Part shown: in pieces, positions 34,976 through 42,464 of the stretch | How positions within the stretch are numbered: position 1 is the stretch's first letter | How the letters are laid out: every line of letters begins with the position of its first letter | Assembly (NCBI RefSeq): GCF_003148845.1 | Contig: NZ_QGHA01000002.1 | Location: forward strand, 24,572 to 88,571 | Reading direction: 5' to 3' | Length of the DNA stretch: 64,000 bases | From: Mucilaginibacter oryzae | Lineage (GTDB): Bacteria; Bacteroidota; Bacteroidia; Sphingobacteriales; Sphingobacteriaceae | Program-made: the position numbers and the translations under genes | The notes under the pieces: model-generated | What the model was told of the DNA's origin: nothing | Databases searched by the model: none | The model's input: the letters and a program-made list of their open reading frames with translations, nothing else

Positions 34976-35251
34976 TTGGAATTTCGAAAGCGTGTGCTTG
35001 CTTTGAATTTAACAGAGGTGCCTCCCTGCGGGATTCGCAGGCAACTTTGGGAGCGGGGTGATTTCCTGACCAGCGACCCGGAGGTCATAAACTATCCCGA
35101 TCAGCATTTTATACAATATATACCGGCGTTTGCCGTAGAGATATGTGAAAAACGCCCGGATATTGTTGTTAACAGGTGCCCTGAATGCAGAGGTATAGCC
35201 CGTACACCCATAGCACGGCAATGTAGTTTCTGCCTTCATCGCCGGGAGTAA
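34976..35251 (+). CDS. Small zinc-ribbon-like protein, unknown
   Basis: A protein of up to 91 aa. The C-terminus has two CxxC pairs (CPEC and CSFC, 18 residues apart), suggesting a zinc ribbon. The start is uncertain: the longest frame uses TTG at 34976; a GTG at 34994 is also possible. The N-terminal half has no recognised domain. There is no signal peptide. It could be a DNA- or RNA-binding accessory to the KilA-N gene upstream, but nothing shows this directly. Confidence 0.5.
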   Translation: MEFRKRVLALNLTEVPPCGIRRQLWERGDFLTSDPEVINYPDQHFIQYIPAFAVEICEKRPDIVVNRCPECRGIARTPIARQCSFCLHRRE

Positions 35252-35260
35252 TTTTTAATA

Positions 35261-35335
35261 GTTGCCGTGAATACACGGCAACCCGATAACCAATATGTAT
35301 AGGTTTCACCAGGGTTGGCGTGTCTCCACGCCAAC
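35261..35335. repeat. Two consecutive perfect hairpins
   Basis: GTTGCCGTG/CACGGCAAC (35261-35269 with 35274-35282) and GTTGGCGTG/CACGCCAAC (35314-35322 with 35327-35335) are 9-bp perfect stems with 4-nt loops, 31 bp apart. They differ by one compensated base pair, which suggests a shared origin and a selected fold. Confidence 0.65.
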
Positions 35336-35347
35336 ATACGTCAAGGC

Positions 35348-35572
35348 TTACTCGCTTTCCTCGTTCTTAATGCCTTTTAACAGCGCGTAAATAGCCATGG
35401 CATGACCGTGACCCAGTTCAAAATCATGCTTAAGCCAGGCGGTGATTTCGCCTGCTTTAGCGTTTAGTTCGCCATTTTGGGTGAAACCTTTTTCTTCGGC
35501 AAGTTGCCTGAAATCGGCAGGGTCTTTACCTGTTTTCTCTTTAATGGTTTTTAAATATCCCTGGAACGACAT
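35348..35572 (-). CDS. DUF4287-domain protein
   Basis: A 74-aa soluble protein of family DUF4287. Marks are MSFQGYLKTIKEKTGKDPAD at the N-terminus, a central DFRQLAEEKGFTQ and the C-terminal EITAWLKHDFELGHGHAMAI. The fold is small and helical; the function is unknown. It is separated by 37 bp from the downstream end of the cytochrome gene on the same strand, which suggests co-transcription with it. Confidence 0.88.
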   Translation of the reverse strand: MSFQGYLKTIKEKTGKDPADFRQLAEEKGFTQNGELNAKAGEITAWLKHDFELGHGHAMAIYALLKGIKNEESE

Positions 35573-35609
35573 GTAACGTAGTTTATGTTTATACCAATAT
35601 CAGTAAAAA

Positions 35610-36830
35610 TTAAATACCTTTTTTGCCTTTTAACAACTCAATTATCTTTTGAGTTTCCTCCGGATATATGCCGATGTAGTGGCTGCGCACCATGTAGGGC
35701 ACTTTTACTTTGCTCTCTGATGCTTCCAGCCTGATTACGTTAGAGGCCTTGTTAGGCATATGGCAGTCGACGCAATACTTGCTGATTACGGCACCCAGTT
35801 GCGGGGCCATTTTGCAGAAGTTGTGGCCGGTTTGGCTATGGCAGCTTAAACATTTTTGTGTGTACACAGCCATGCTTTGTTTTGCGTTGCTATGCGGGTT
35901 GTGGCAGTTGCCGCAATCCATTTTACTCATGGTGTAGCATTTGCTGGCTATCAGTAAATCGTATTGGTTGCCATGTACATCGGGCATATTGCCAGTGCCG
36001 GGAACTACGCGGGGCTGGGTGCGGTCTTTTACTAAGGTATCGCCCATCTCAAATTCGAACGACGAGCGTTGCGGGATGTTTTTATTACCTGAATGACAAA
36101 CCGCGCAGGCATCCATTTTTTGCGTGCGCGACAGAGATGCATACGTGGCTATGTATTTTGCCTTTTTATCGTCCGGATTATCGGTATGATAGTTAACGTG
36201 GTTGGCAGCGGGGCCATGGCAGCGTTCGCAATCAATGCCGTAAATAAGTGAAGTTTTTTCAAATCCAAACTCCCCTTTTTCGGGCGGGAATTCTTTTACA
36301 AACGAACTGTGACACTCCAGGCACTTACGTAAGATTGGTCTGCCAAAATTCATCCTGTCGGGCATATAACCGGGGCTGTTGGCCCAGTTGTGCAGGGCCT
36401 CGAAGTAAGACACCGGCAGTTCGTACAGCATTTTACCCTTCCAGTATAAATAGGTTTGGGCCTTACCATTGCCAATAGCTACATCAAAAGGTTCAGCTTC
36501 CGTTTTTGTGCCGTTGATATAGCCAACCTGGTAAAGGCTGTCGTTGTGCTTTTCCATCACAATTTTTTGTCCCATGCCGAAACTAAAACTGTTGGAATCT
36601 TTAGCGAAACTACCCCTGATGTTTTGCCCGGTTGCCAGTTGTGAAGTTTGAAAATGCGCGGTATGTAAATAGGAAGTATAGACATCGCCATGGCACTTTT
36701 TACAACTTTCGGAACCGGCATAAACTTCACCCCGCGGATCTGCCGAAACTGAGGTATAACACTGCGTTAAAATAAAACTGAAGGGTATGAGGGCAAGAAG
36801 AACTAAAAAAAGGTGTCTTTTTTTGAGCAT
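35610..36830 (-). CDS. Seven-haem c-type cytochrome lipoprotein
   Basis: A 406-aa exported protein. The signal peptide ends FILTQC, giving a lipid anchor at Cys23. Seven CxxCH haem sites are visible: CKKCH, CLECH, CERCH, CAVCH, CGNCH, CLSCH and CVDCH. The arrangement, with the first site shortly after the start (GSESCKKCHGDVYTS), recalls the cytochrome c554-like multihaem family. It would carry electrons in the periplasm or at the outer membrane. No partner reductase or ccm gene is adjacent, so the acceptor is unknown. The DUF4287 gene follows on the same strand. Confidence 0.85.
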   Translation of the reverse strand: MLKKRHLFLVLLALIPFSFILTQCYTSVSADPRGEVYAGSESCKKCHGDVYTSYLHTAHFQTSQLATGQNIRGSFAKDSNSFSFGMGQKIVMEKHNDSLYQVGYINGTKTEAEPFDVAIGNGKAQTYLYWKGKMLYELPVSYFEALHNWANSPGYMPDRMNFGRPILRKCLECHSSFVKEFPPEKGEFGFEKTSLIYGIDCERCHGPAANHVNYHTDNPDDKKAKYIATYASLSRTQKMDACAVCHSGNKNIPQRSSFEFEMGDTLVKDRTQPRVVPGTGNMPDVHGNQYDLLIASKCYTMSKMDCGNCHNPHSNAKQSMAVYTQKCLSCHSQTGHNFCKMAPQLGAVISKYCVDCHMPNKASNVIRLEASESKVKVPYMVRSHYIGIYPEETQKIIELLKGKKGI

Positions 36831-36959
36831 TGTTTACGGTTATATGGCTGGTTATAAATTGGTTGGGCTTTTAGGCGTTTGCCGAAAAATTCTATTACAA
36901 TTTAAGGCAATATTTAGATAATGCAAATAGTGAAAATGCGGGTAGTGGTAAAGTAGGGG

Positions 36960-37122
36960 TGAGGCGATTTCGGATTGCGAATGTTTGATTTCGGATTTTT
37001 CGTTCGATTACACTGATCGATTGATTGAGATTTTCTGCGTTGCTTTGTATTCTTTAATCCCATAAACTGAAGATTAACATTATTCTGCCAATTCAAGAAT
37101 CCTGTAAATTCTGATTCAGACA
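36960..37122. repeat. Repeats upstream of the cytochrome gene
   Basis: The gap 36831-37222 holds no gene. It carries TTTCGGATTGCGAATGTTTG and TTTCGGATTTTTCG (36968-37005), and a GTAAATTCTGATTCAGACA end (37104-37122) of the element seen complete at 29057-29158. These are non-coding. Confidence 0.6.
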
Positions 37123-37222
37123 AACAGCGTTAGGGATAGGAGCGGATACCAGCCAGCGCTGAACCGGTAAGATGTTGCACTTTATTTGCTGATAAATGGT
37201 TTGTGTGTAATTACAGCCTTAT

Positions 37223-37345
37223 TCATGGTTTGCTGTATTTTATATAACCGGGTATCCATTTCAAACGTTCCTTATAACTTCGTTTACGGCCTTCTTTTAA
37301 AAGTTCTGTTTTGGCAGGGCTTAACACTTGTTTGTCTTTTTCCAT
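37223..37345 (-). CDS. Possible 40-aa basic protein
   Basis: An ATG-initiated reading frame of 40 codons: MEKDKQVLSPAKTEL, then KEGRKRSYKERLKWIPGYIK, with a final Pro. It is Lys/Arg-rich, has a predicted amphipathic helix (residues 13-30), and has coding-like codon use compared with the AT-rich DNA around it. No family is recognised. It may be a real small protein or a remnant of a longer gene. Confidence 0.4.
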   Translation of the reverse strand: MEKDKQVLSPAKTELLKEGRKRSYKERLKWIPGYIKYSKP

Positions 37346-37383
37346 GGTGCTGTCATCTCAAATTTACAACAAATCGATGTTAA

Positions 37384-38175
37384 TCAAATCTGTGAGTAAG
37401 CCGTTGGTACCAACATGGTCGATGTTATTTTATTAACCAGCAGCGCATCGGCATATTCGGGTACGGAACTTATCTTTTTCCATTGCGGGTCGGAACCAAA
37501 TGCTTTCCAGTGGGCGGCTTTTGCTTCCATGTCGTCAAACGTAACCATGTAGGTTAAGTTGGGGCGTTGGGCGCCAATCACTGTTTCTCCCCAAAACACC
37601 GGCGCGAAACCGAGGCGTTTAAAAATATCTATCTCGCCTTCATCGTTAAACATTTCTATTTTCTTTTTCCCGGCAGCTTCGCCGGCGCTTTGATATTGGC
37701 GTAACTCAAAAATCCGGGCTTCCTTCCCTGGCGCTTCCAGGTGGGGCATGTGGGCAAAGGCTTTCATTAATGAGCTTTCAATACGTTCGTAAGCAGGCGC
37801 GGTAGCTGGCGCGTTTAAGTATAATGAAGCTTTGGTTTGGTAGCTTTGATCTTTTTCAAGGGCGTCAGTAACGTTACTGTAGTGAGCCAGGCTGTTATAT
37901 TGGATCAGTACATATAGTTGGGTTTGCCTGGCTGGGTTCATTTCAGTAAAAACGCCTATATGTTTTACGCCGAGGCGGTTCATGGCTGGGATAGCGGCAT
38001 CTTTCCAGTAATCTTCTACCAGTTTTTGCTGAATTGCATTGGTAAGGCTATATACCCTTAATTCGTAATATTCGGCAGGTGGGATGCTTGCTTCTTTAGC
38101 GTGGCTCATGGCTGGTAATATGCTTGCGGTTACACCGGTTAATACAGACGATTTTATAAACGAACGGCGTTTCAT
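37384..38175 (-). CDS. Tat-exported NIPSNAP-family protein
   Basis: A 263-aa protein. A twin-arginine signal, MKRRSFIKSSVLTGVTASI, precedes two tandem NIPSNAP domains (about residues 35-125 and 150-260): YYELRVYSLTNAIQQK, AAIPAMNRLGVKHIGVFTEM, then ARIFELRQYQSAGEAAGKK, GFAPVFWGETVIGAQRPNL and MVTFDDMEAKAAHWKAF. These ferredoxin-like domains occur in small-molecule-binding proteins; the role is unknown. Tat export suggests a cofactor or a fold completed in the cytoplasm. Confidence 0.87.
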   Translation of the reverse strand: MKRRSFIKSSVLTGVTASILPAMSHAKEASIPPAEYYELRVYSLTNAIQQKLVEDYWKDAAIPAMNRLGVKHIGVFTEMNPARQTQLYVLIQYNSLAHYSNVTDALEKDQSYQTKASLYLNAPATAPAYERIESSLMKAFAHMPHLEAPGKEARIFELRQYQSAGEAAGKKKIEMFNDEGEIDIFKRLGFAPVFWGETVIGAQRPNLTYMVTFDDMEAKAAHWKAFGSDPQWKKISSVPEYADALLVNKITSTMLVPTAYSQI

Positions 38176-38246
38176 AAATTGGCTTTGATTTTTTTGGTTG
38201 TACTAAGATACTCTTTATATAACTATTCAGGCGATTGGCGTATGGT

Positions 38247-38987
38247 TTACGCTACAAAATTGTTCAGCGTGATCAGGTTGGTTAGCGCATCGCCCAGGGT
38301 ATTGTTAAAATAAGTATAAACGGTTTTACCCTCATCCAGCCACTCATTTATATAGCTTGCATATTCAGCAAGTACTTCATCTGCGTAGCTGCCCCGGTAA
38401 CCGCCTTCCGGGCCGTGAAAGCGTAAGTAAGCGAAATCAGCCAGCGGTTCCATCAGGGGAGTAGCTGAAGTCTTCATATCATGGGTAACCATGCCCACAG
38501 CAAATTTTTGCAACATACGGTAAGTTTGTTCATTATACCACGACATATGCCTGAACTCGACCGCGATATGCAATTGCCATAGAGGATCATGCCTGCGAAT
38601 ATTGTCCAGTAACAATTCTAATTGCCTGAAGCTGTCAAAGCGGATACTTGCCGGGAATTGGATCAATAAACATCCTTTTTTAGTACACGCATTAATCACT
38701 TCAAAAAAGCGTTGTACATCGGCAGGTTTAAACGCTAAACCCTTATTATGGGTGATTTCTTTCCACATTTTAAAAGTAAAGCGGAAGCCTGCAGGAACTT
38801 CTTCCGCCCACCTGGCTACTGTTTTGCTTAAAGGGAGCTTATAGAAGGTGCTGTTGATCTCCACGCTGTTAAATAGCGAGCCGTAGTAACAAAGGCGGCT
38901 TTTATGCTGATAAGCTTCAGGAAAAGCCAGCTTATTTGGCACCGGCAACACAACATTGCTGGTGCCCGAATAATATTCGCTTCGCAT
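38247..38987 (-). CDS. DUF72 (YecE-like) protein
   Basis: A 246-aa TIM-barrel-like protein of the DUF72 family. It opens with the YYSGTSNVVLP strand and shows the typical SLFNSVEINSTFYKLPLSKT motif, FRFTFKMWKEITHN, GCLLIQFPASIR, HIAVEFRHMSW and the closing LRFHGPEG and YTYFNNTLGDAL. The function is unknown. It is downstream of the 113-aa gene, 3 bp apart, and likely part of a short operon. Confidence 0.92.
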   Translation of the reverse strand: MRSEYYSGTSNVVLPVPNKLAFPEAYQHKSRLCYYGSLFNSVEINSTFYKLPLSKTVARWAEEVPAGFRFTFKMWKEITHNKGLAFKPADVQRFFEVINACTKKGCLLIQFPASIRFDSFRQLELLLDNIRRHDPLWQLHIAVEFRHMSWYNEQTYRMLQKFAVGMVTHDMKTSATPLMEPLADFAYLRFHGPEGGYRGSYADEVLAEYASYINEWLDEGKTVYTYFNNTLGDALTNLITLNNFVA

Positions 38988-38990
38988 TTG

Positions 38991-39332
38991 TTACGATAAT
39001 CCGGTCAGCGCCTCACCGGCGTCTGTGGAACCAGCGTTAGCTTCTGTAATTTTACTGAGGTTATATCGCATCTGGCCGCCATGTTCTTCACCTTTAAGCA
39101 GGCCTTTATCGTACAGGTCGGCCAAAACGGTTTTGGTGATCGCCTTAAGCTGTTCGTTGGTTAAGCCGGGTTGCAGTGTTTCCAGTTTCTTGATTACATC
39201 CTCTGCCGAGCCTTCGCCGAGTTGGGCCAGCGCGAAAACTATTTTATTTTGCTGCGTATCCCGGATCTCAAAATGGGCAGGGATATATAAAGGTTTATAT
39301 TCTTCACGAAATTCATCATCAGTTAGTGCCAT
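38991..39332 (-). CDS. Small helical (winged-helix-like) protein
   Basis: A 113-aa soluble protein. The middle resembles a winged-helix/HTH: KIVFALAQLGEGSAEDVIKK, then a helix LTNEQLKAITKTVLADLYDKG and a short strand QMRYNLSK. It may be a DNA-binding or assembly protein; no family is recognised. It is translationally close to the DUF72 gene. Confidence 0.6.
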   Translation of the reverse strand: MALTDDEFREEYKPLYIPAHFEIRDTQQNKIVFALAQLGEGSAEDVIKKLETLQPGLTNEQLKAITKTVLADLYDKGLLKGEEHGGQMRYNLSKITEANAGSTDAGEALTGLS

Positions 39333-39468
39333 GGTTGTATGTTTTTATAAATCTGTAGGTTAACAAGTGGGGTGGGAAAGGGTTTTTATTGCAGGGGCTC
39401 GGTTCAAAAAATAAACGCGGACTAACCAGCCCGCGTTTACCATTCTATCACGAATTTATTGTACGCTA

Positions 39469-39624
39469 TTAAACGGTTGATGGACTGCGGATAATGCCCA
39501 GTAAAAAGGATATTACCGCTATTACTAATAATGTATGGATTAAACCGGTTGCCGAATAGGCAAATACACTGATCGCCCAGCCGATAATGAGGATGACTGC
39601 GATGATATACAATAATGATCTCAT
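39469..39624 (-). CDS. Lmo0937-type (DUF5670) small membrane protein
   Basis: A 51-aa protein with two hydrophobic segments (about residues 4-22 and 28-44), written MRSLLYIIAVILIIGWAISV then FAYSATGLIHTLLVIAVISF and a short polar tail. This matches the Lmo0937/DUF5670 pattern of a two-TM protein ending in a positive turn (RSPSTV). In the family such proteins are common in Bacteroidetes and are thought to be stress-linked. Confidence 0.82.
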   Translation of the reverse strand: MRSLLYIIAVILIIGWAISVFAYSATGLIHTLLVIAVISFLLGIIRSPSTV

Positions 39625-39783
39625 AGTAGTATGTATTTAGTTTGTTGTTACAAATACTTTAAAAACCGTGCCATAATTCGATATTGGATAAAATAATTAT
39701 TTCCTGAAGAAAATTATTTAATTAATAGAAAGCATAGATCTCGGCATCGGACTTGCTATATCATCATCTTATCTCAGCTATTT

Positions 39784-40122
39784 ATGAAGCCGTTTTTCAT
39801 TGATCTCCCATCACAGGGCCTGCATTTAATTATTCTGCCTGAAACCGAACCCCGCATGGACGGGCATCCTGTTATTACCTATAGTTACCATATTTTTCGG
39901 CGCGGAAATTTTTCATCGGATGGCAGTCGTGGTTTGGAAAGCCCGATTTTGCTAATGAAGAAAGAAGATGATCCCAACTACCTGGGGCATATCAATTATG
40001 AGCAACCCGGAATAATCTTCAATTACATTGCCGACGGCGCGGAAGTTTTATCGCGTACGGAAGTAGAAGCTGTAATAGATGAGATCAACAGGTATAGGAA
40101 GTTGCCCCGGTTATGGTTATAA
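39784..40122 (+). CDS. Uncharacterised 112-aa protein
   Basis: A soluble protein with no signal. It contains DLPSQGLHLIILPETEPRMDG, an HPVITYSYHIFRRGN strand, a LGHINYEQPGIIFNYIADG strand and a helical end (RTEVEAVIDEINRYRKLPR). No family is recognised. A good terminator follows the stop codon. Confidence 0.6.
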   Translation: MKPFFIDLPSQGLHLIILPETEPRMDGHPVITYSYHIFRRGNFSSDGSRGLESPILLMKKEDDPNYLGHINYEQPGIIFNYIADGAEVLSRTEVEAVIDEINRYRKLPRLWL

Positions 40123-40134
40123 TAAGCACATAAA

Positions 40135-40163
40135 AGGGGCCGGTTTGCCGAGGCCCCTGTTTA
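40135..40163 (+). terminator. Terminator
   Basis: AGGGGCC (40135-40141) pairs with GGCCCCT (40152-40158), followed by GTTTAAA. It is just after the stop of the 112-aa gene and faces the 3' end of the GH76 gene. Confidence 0.65.
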
Positions 40164-40174
40164 AATAGAATGCA

Positions 40175-41293
40175 TTACTTTGTTGGCGGTACCAACTGCA
40201 TAAAGGTTACGATGCTGCTGGCCTCGTACGATTGGATATCGCCGGAAGGCGTACTAACCGAGTAATTACGGTAAGTAAGGTTGCGCGAATCGCGGTTGTT
40301 CCAGCCGGTAATAACATTGGTCCGGATCCAGCTCAGGTATTGGCTTTGACCGCCATCGTTAATAAGCTGCATCATATATTGCGCGAAAATAGCTTTAAGT
40401 ACGCCCTGCTCATTAAAGTCGCCTTCGGCAGGTAGGATTTGGTTGGTGCACATGTTGTTTTTTACATAACCGGCGTATAGTTTGGCGTCGTTAAGGTAAG
40501 CCGCATCGTTGGTTTGCCTGTACAATGCCATGGCCGCGCCAATGGCCGTGCCCGAATTATAAGTATAATCCTGGCCACCAGCAGGGTTGTTGCCTATCTT
40601 ATTATCGTTTACTTTTCCGGACGCATCAACCAAATTGGTTTTCGACCAGCTATAAACCGATCTCGCTTTGTCCAGGTATGATACATCTTTAGTGATATTA
40701 TACAACTTCATAGCTGCTATTACCGTTGGGAAATTAATACACGCGTTTTTGCCGCTATGCCTAAAATCCCAAAACATGCCGCCGTTTACAGGATCGTACG
40801 ATCCGTTCCAGACCCGCTCAAAGCCCGATTTTGCTTTTTCAAGGTAAGTAGCATTGCCGGTGAGCTGGTTGGCCCGCGCCAAAGCTATTACCCACCACAT
40901 CATATCATCGTAAATAAACCAAACGGTGGTATTGTTCCAATTATAACCGTCGTAATGGTTGTAATTACCCTGGTAAATATCGGCAATGCGGGTTAGCTGG
41001 GCGGGGGCTTTGGTTCGTTCGTAAACGTTCATGGCCATGTCCCAATAAATAGCTTGTGTCCATATTGCGGCAACTCCATCTTTTTTTGTTGTGCTGAAAT
41101 AAAGCTTATTGTTGGTGTCGTAAAAAGCGTTGTTAAAGGCAGCGTAGGCAAGGTCGGCATCGGCGCTGCTAAAGCCGGGCACATCATTGGTTTCAGTGGT
41201 ATCGGTTTTGGTCGGCGTAAGATCCTTCCCTTTACTGCAACTCGCTATCGTAATGAAAACGCCGAGCGCTAAAGTGTAGCATGTTTTTTTCAT
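40175..41293 (-). CDS. Glycoside hydrolase family 76 lipoprotein (alpha-1,6-mannanase type)
   Basis: A 372-aa exported protein. The signal peptide ends in the IASC lipobox (Cys19). The mature (alpha/alpha)6-barrel carries the paired catalytic aspartates in WFIYDDMMWWVIALARA (about residues 126-142), further conserved blocks GGMFWDFRHSGKNACINFPT, SWSKTNLVD and DYTYNSGTAIGAAMALYRQT, and the closing end of the GH76 fold. GH76 enzymes cleave alpha-1,6-mannan backbones such as those of fungal and yeast mannoproteins. No SusC/SusD pair is adjacent, so it is not in a classic polysaccharide utilisation locus. Confidence 0.92.
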   Translation of the reverse strand: MKKTCYTLALGVFITIASCSKGKDLTPTKTDTTETNDVPGFSSADADLAYAAFNNAFYDTNNKLYFSTTKKDGVAAIWTQAIYWDMAMNVYERTKAPAQLTRIADIYQGNYNHYDGYNWNNTTVWFIYDDMMWWVIALARANQLTGNATYLEKAKSGFERVWNGSYDPVNGGMFWDFRHSGKNACINFPTVIAAMKLYNITKDVSYLDKARSVYSWSKTNLVDASGKVNDNKIGNNPAGGQDYTYNSGTAIGAAMALYRQTNDAAYLNDAKLYAGYVKNNMCTNQILPAEGDFNEQGVLKAIFAQYMMQLINDGGQSQYLSWIRTNVITGWNNRDSRNLTYRNYSVSTPSGDIQSYEASSIVTFMQLVPPTK

Positions 41294-41639
41294 AATGGTA
41301 AATGCAGGTTGCTATAAGCGATTTAATTAAAGCAATAGAGTAGGGGGTATTTTAATTATTGGTTTCTTTGATTGCCGCCGCAATGATAATGGAAAAAACA
41401 GGGGCTTGTGTATGTTTTGAGCATGAAAAAGTTATTAACCCTTTTCTTAACCTTGTTTTTAACTCGGATGATATTGATTGAATAATATATAAGTTTTCTT
41501 TCGCGATATAATTCGCTGTTTTACAGTGACTCATTTTGAAAATTAGCTGTCGGTGGCTTTTGGGCATATGAAGATTTAATGAATGTTTGTAACGTTAAAG
41601 TTGCGGTTTATAAAATAATTGTTAACTTAGTTCCATAAA

Positions 41640-41722
41640 AAGTGAGCGCCTTGCTCACGATTTGTGATAAGGTTTAGGTTTAAATCCCCACGCAGCGAGT
41701 GCTGTGGGGATTTTATTTTTTA
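41640..41722 (+). ncRNA. Candidate structured small RNA, copy 1 (new family)
   Basis: 5' hairpin GTGAGC/GCTCAC (41642-41658); unpaired conserved core 41659-41682, containing TTTGTGATAAGGTTTAGGTT; 3' hairpin AATCCCCAC (41683-41691) with GTGGGGATT (41704-41712) and an inner GCA/TGC extension, then TTTTATTTTTT. A TTG (41601-41603) and TAACTTAG (41623-41630), 19 bp apart, fit the local promoter pattern and put the start near 41638. Copies 2 and 3 share the core and differ in the stems with compensating changes. I recognise no named family. Confidence 0.72.
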
Positions 41723-41852
41723 GGGACGATACGAATCGAAGTAATCCCGCTAATTGCCGGAACTAAATAAATGAGCCTCACTTTCGCCAAAAAAACATAC
41801 GTAGGTGTGAAGTTTCCCGTTAATTATAACGCCGGTAAGCTAATGCCTGATA
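41723..41852. other. Gap with no gene seen
   Basis: No reading frame with coding character is visible in the 130 bp after the small RNA, or in the gap 41294-41639 before it. There is one 20-codon ATG frame at 41423-41485 that looks like the start of a signal peptide but stops at once (see rejected items). Confidence 0.5.
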
Positions 41853-42332
41853 TCAATGTTTCTTTTTGCTGACGGATTTTGCCAGTGCAATTAAATTTTT
41901 TTGAGCCTTGATATTGGCTTGTTTAACCTGAGCCATCAGGGTATCCAGGTATTTGTATTGTGGCGAACCAAAATCAAAGGTGCCTCCAACAGGGCATTTG
42001 CCCTTAGGGCACATCGACCAGTCTAATTCTGTAAAGCTTTTATTGTTTTCGTAGCAAATTACAGTGAATGCGTCGCGTAATTCTGCCTTAAGATCAAAGG
42101 TGCCGGGTTTTGCCTTTTTGTTTTTGGGTTTGGATATTTTAACAGCAAATAGCTGTTGGGAAAGGCGTACTTCGCGTTGTTTCTCAGTTGAATCGCGGTT
42201 TAAATTTCTATTTATGGATGCCTGCGCGGTATTGTTCTTGAACAGGAAAACTGATGTTAACAACAGTAGGGGATTGTTTTTGTGATATGTTTCATGGGTA
42301 ATAGATTTATAAGTTGAAACTAAGGTATTCAT
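41853..42332 (-). CDS. Uncharacterised 159-aa, probably exported protein
   Basis: The first 40 residues contain a hydrophobic stretch (NPLLLLTSVFLF) followed by NTAQAS, as in a long signal peptide. The rest is a Lys-rich linker (KISKPKNKKAKPGTFD), a short Cys-containing segment (MCPKGKCPVGGTFDFGSPQ) and a Lys-rich helical end. No family is recognised. It lies between two copies of the small-RNA family (41640 and 42344), which both read in the opposite direction. Confidence 0.5.
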   Translation of the reverse strand: MNTLVSTYKSITHETYHKNNPLLLLTSVFLFKNNTAQASINRNLNRDSTEKQREVRLSQQLFAVKISKPKNKKAKPGTFDLKAELRDAFTVICYENNKSFTELDWSMCPKGKCPVGGTFDFGSPQYKYLDTLMAQVKQANIKAQKNLIALAKSVSKKKH

Positions 42333-42343
42333 TTAGAATAGAA

Positions 42344-42452
42344 GTGAGCGCGGCGCTCAAAATTTGTGATAAGGTTTAGGTTTTAATCCCGTGCGGCAAG
42401 TACTTTGGGTCAACTTTGGTTACCCTCGTAATTCCAACTCCCGCACGCGGAT
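42344..42452 (+). ncRNA. Candidate structured small RNA, copy 2 (divergent 3' end)
   Basis: 5' hairpin GAGCGC/GCGCTC (42346-42358) and the core AATTTGTGATAAGGTTTAGG, continuing TTTTAATCCC (42361-42390), correspond to copies 1 and 3. The 3' part differs: CGTGCGG near 42391 can pair with CCGCACG near 42442, with a 45-nt insertion and no U tail. It may be an inactive or altered copy. Confidence 0.55.
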
Positions 42453-42464
42453 TTGAATTTAAAG

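Noticed and set aside
41423..41485. Short plus-strand frame MKKLLTLFLTLFL, 20 codons
   Set aside because: It resembles a signal-peptide start but ends after 20 codons with no continuation in any frame. It is probably chance or a remnant too short to support.
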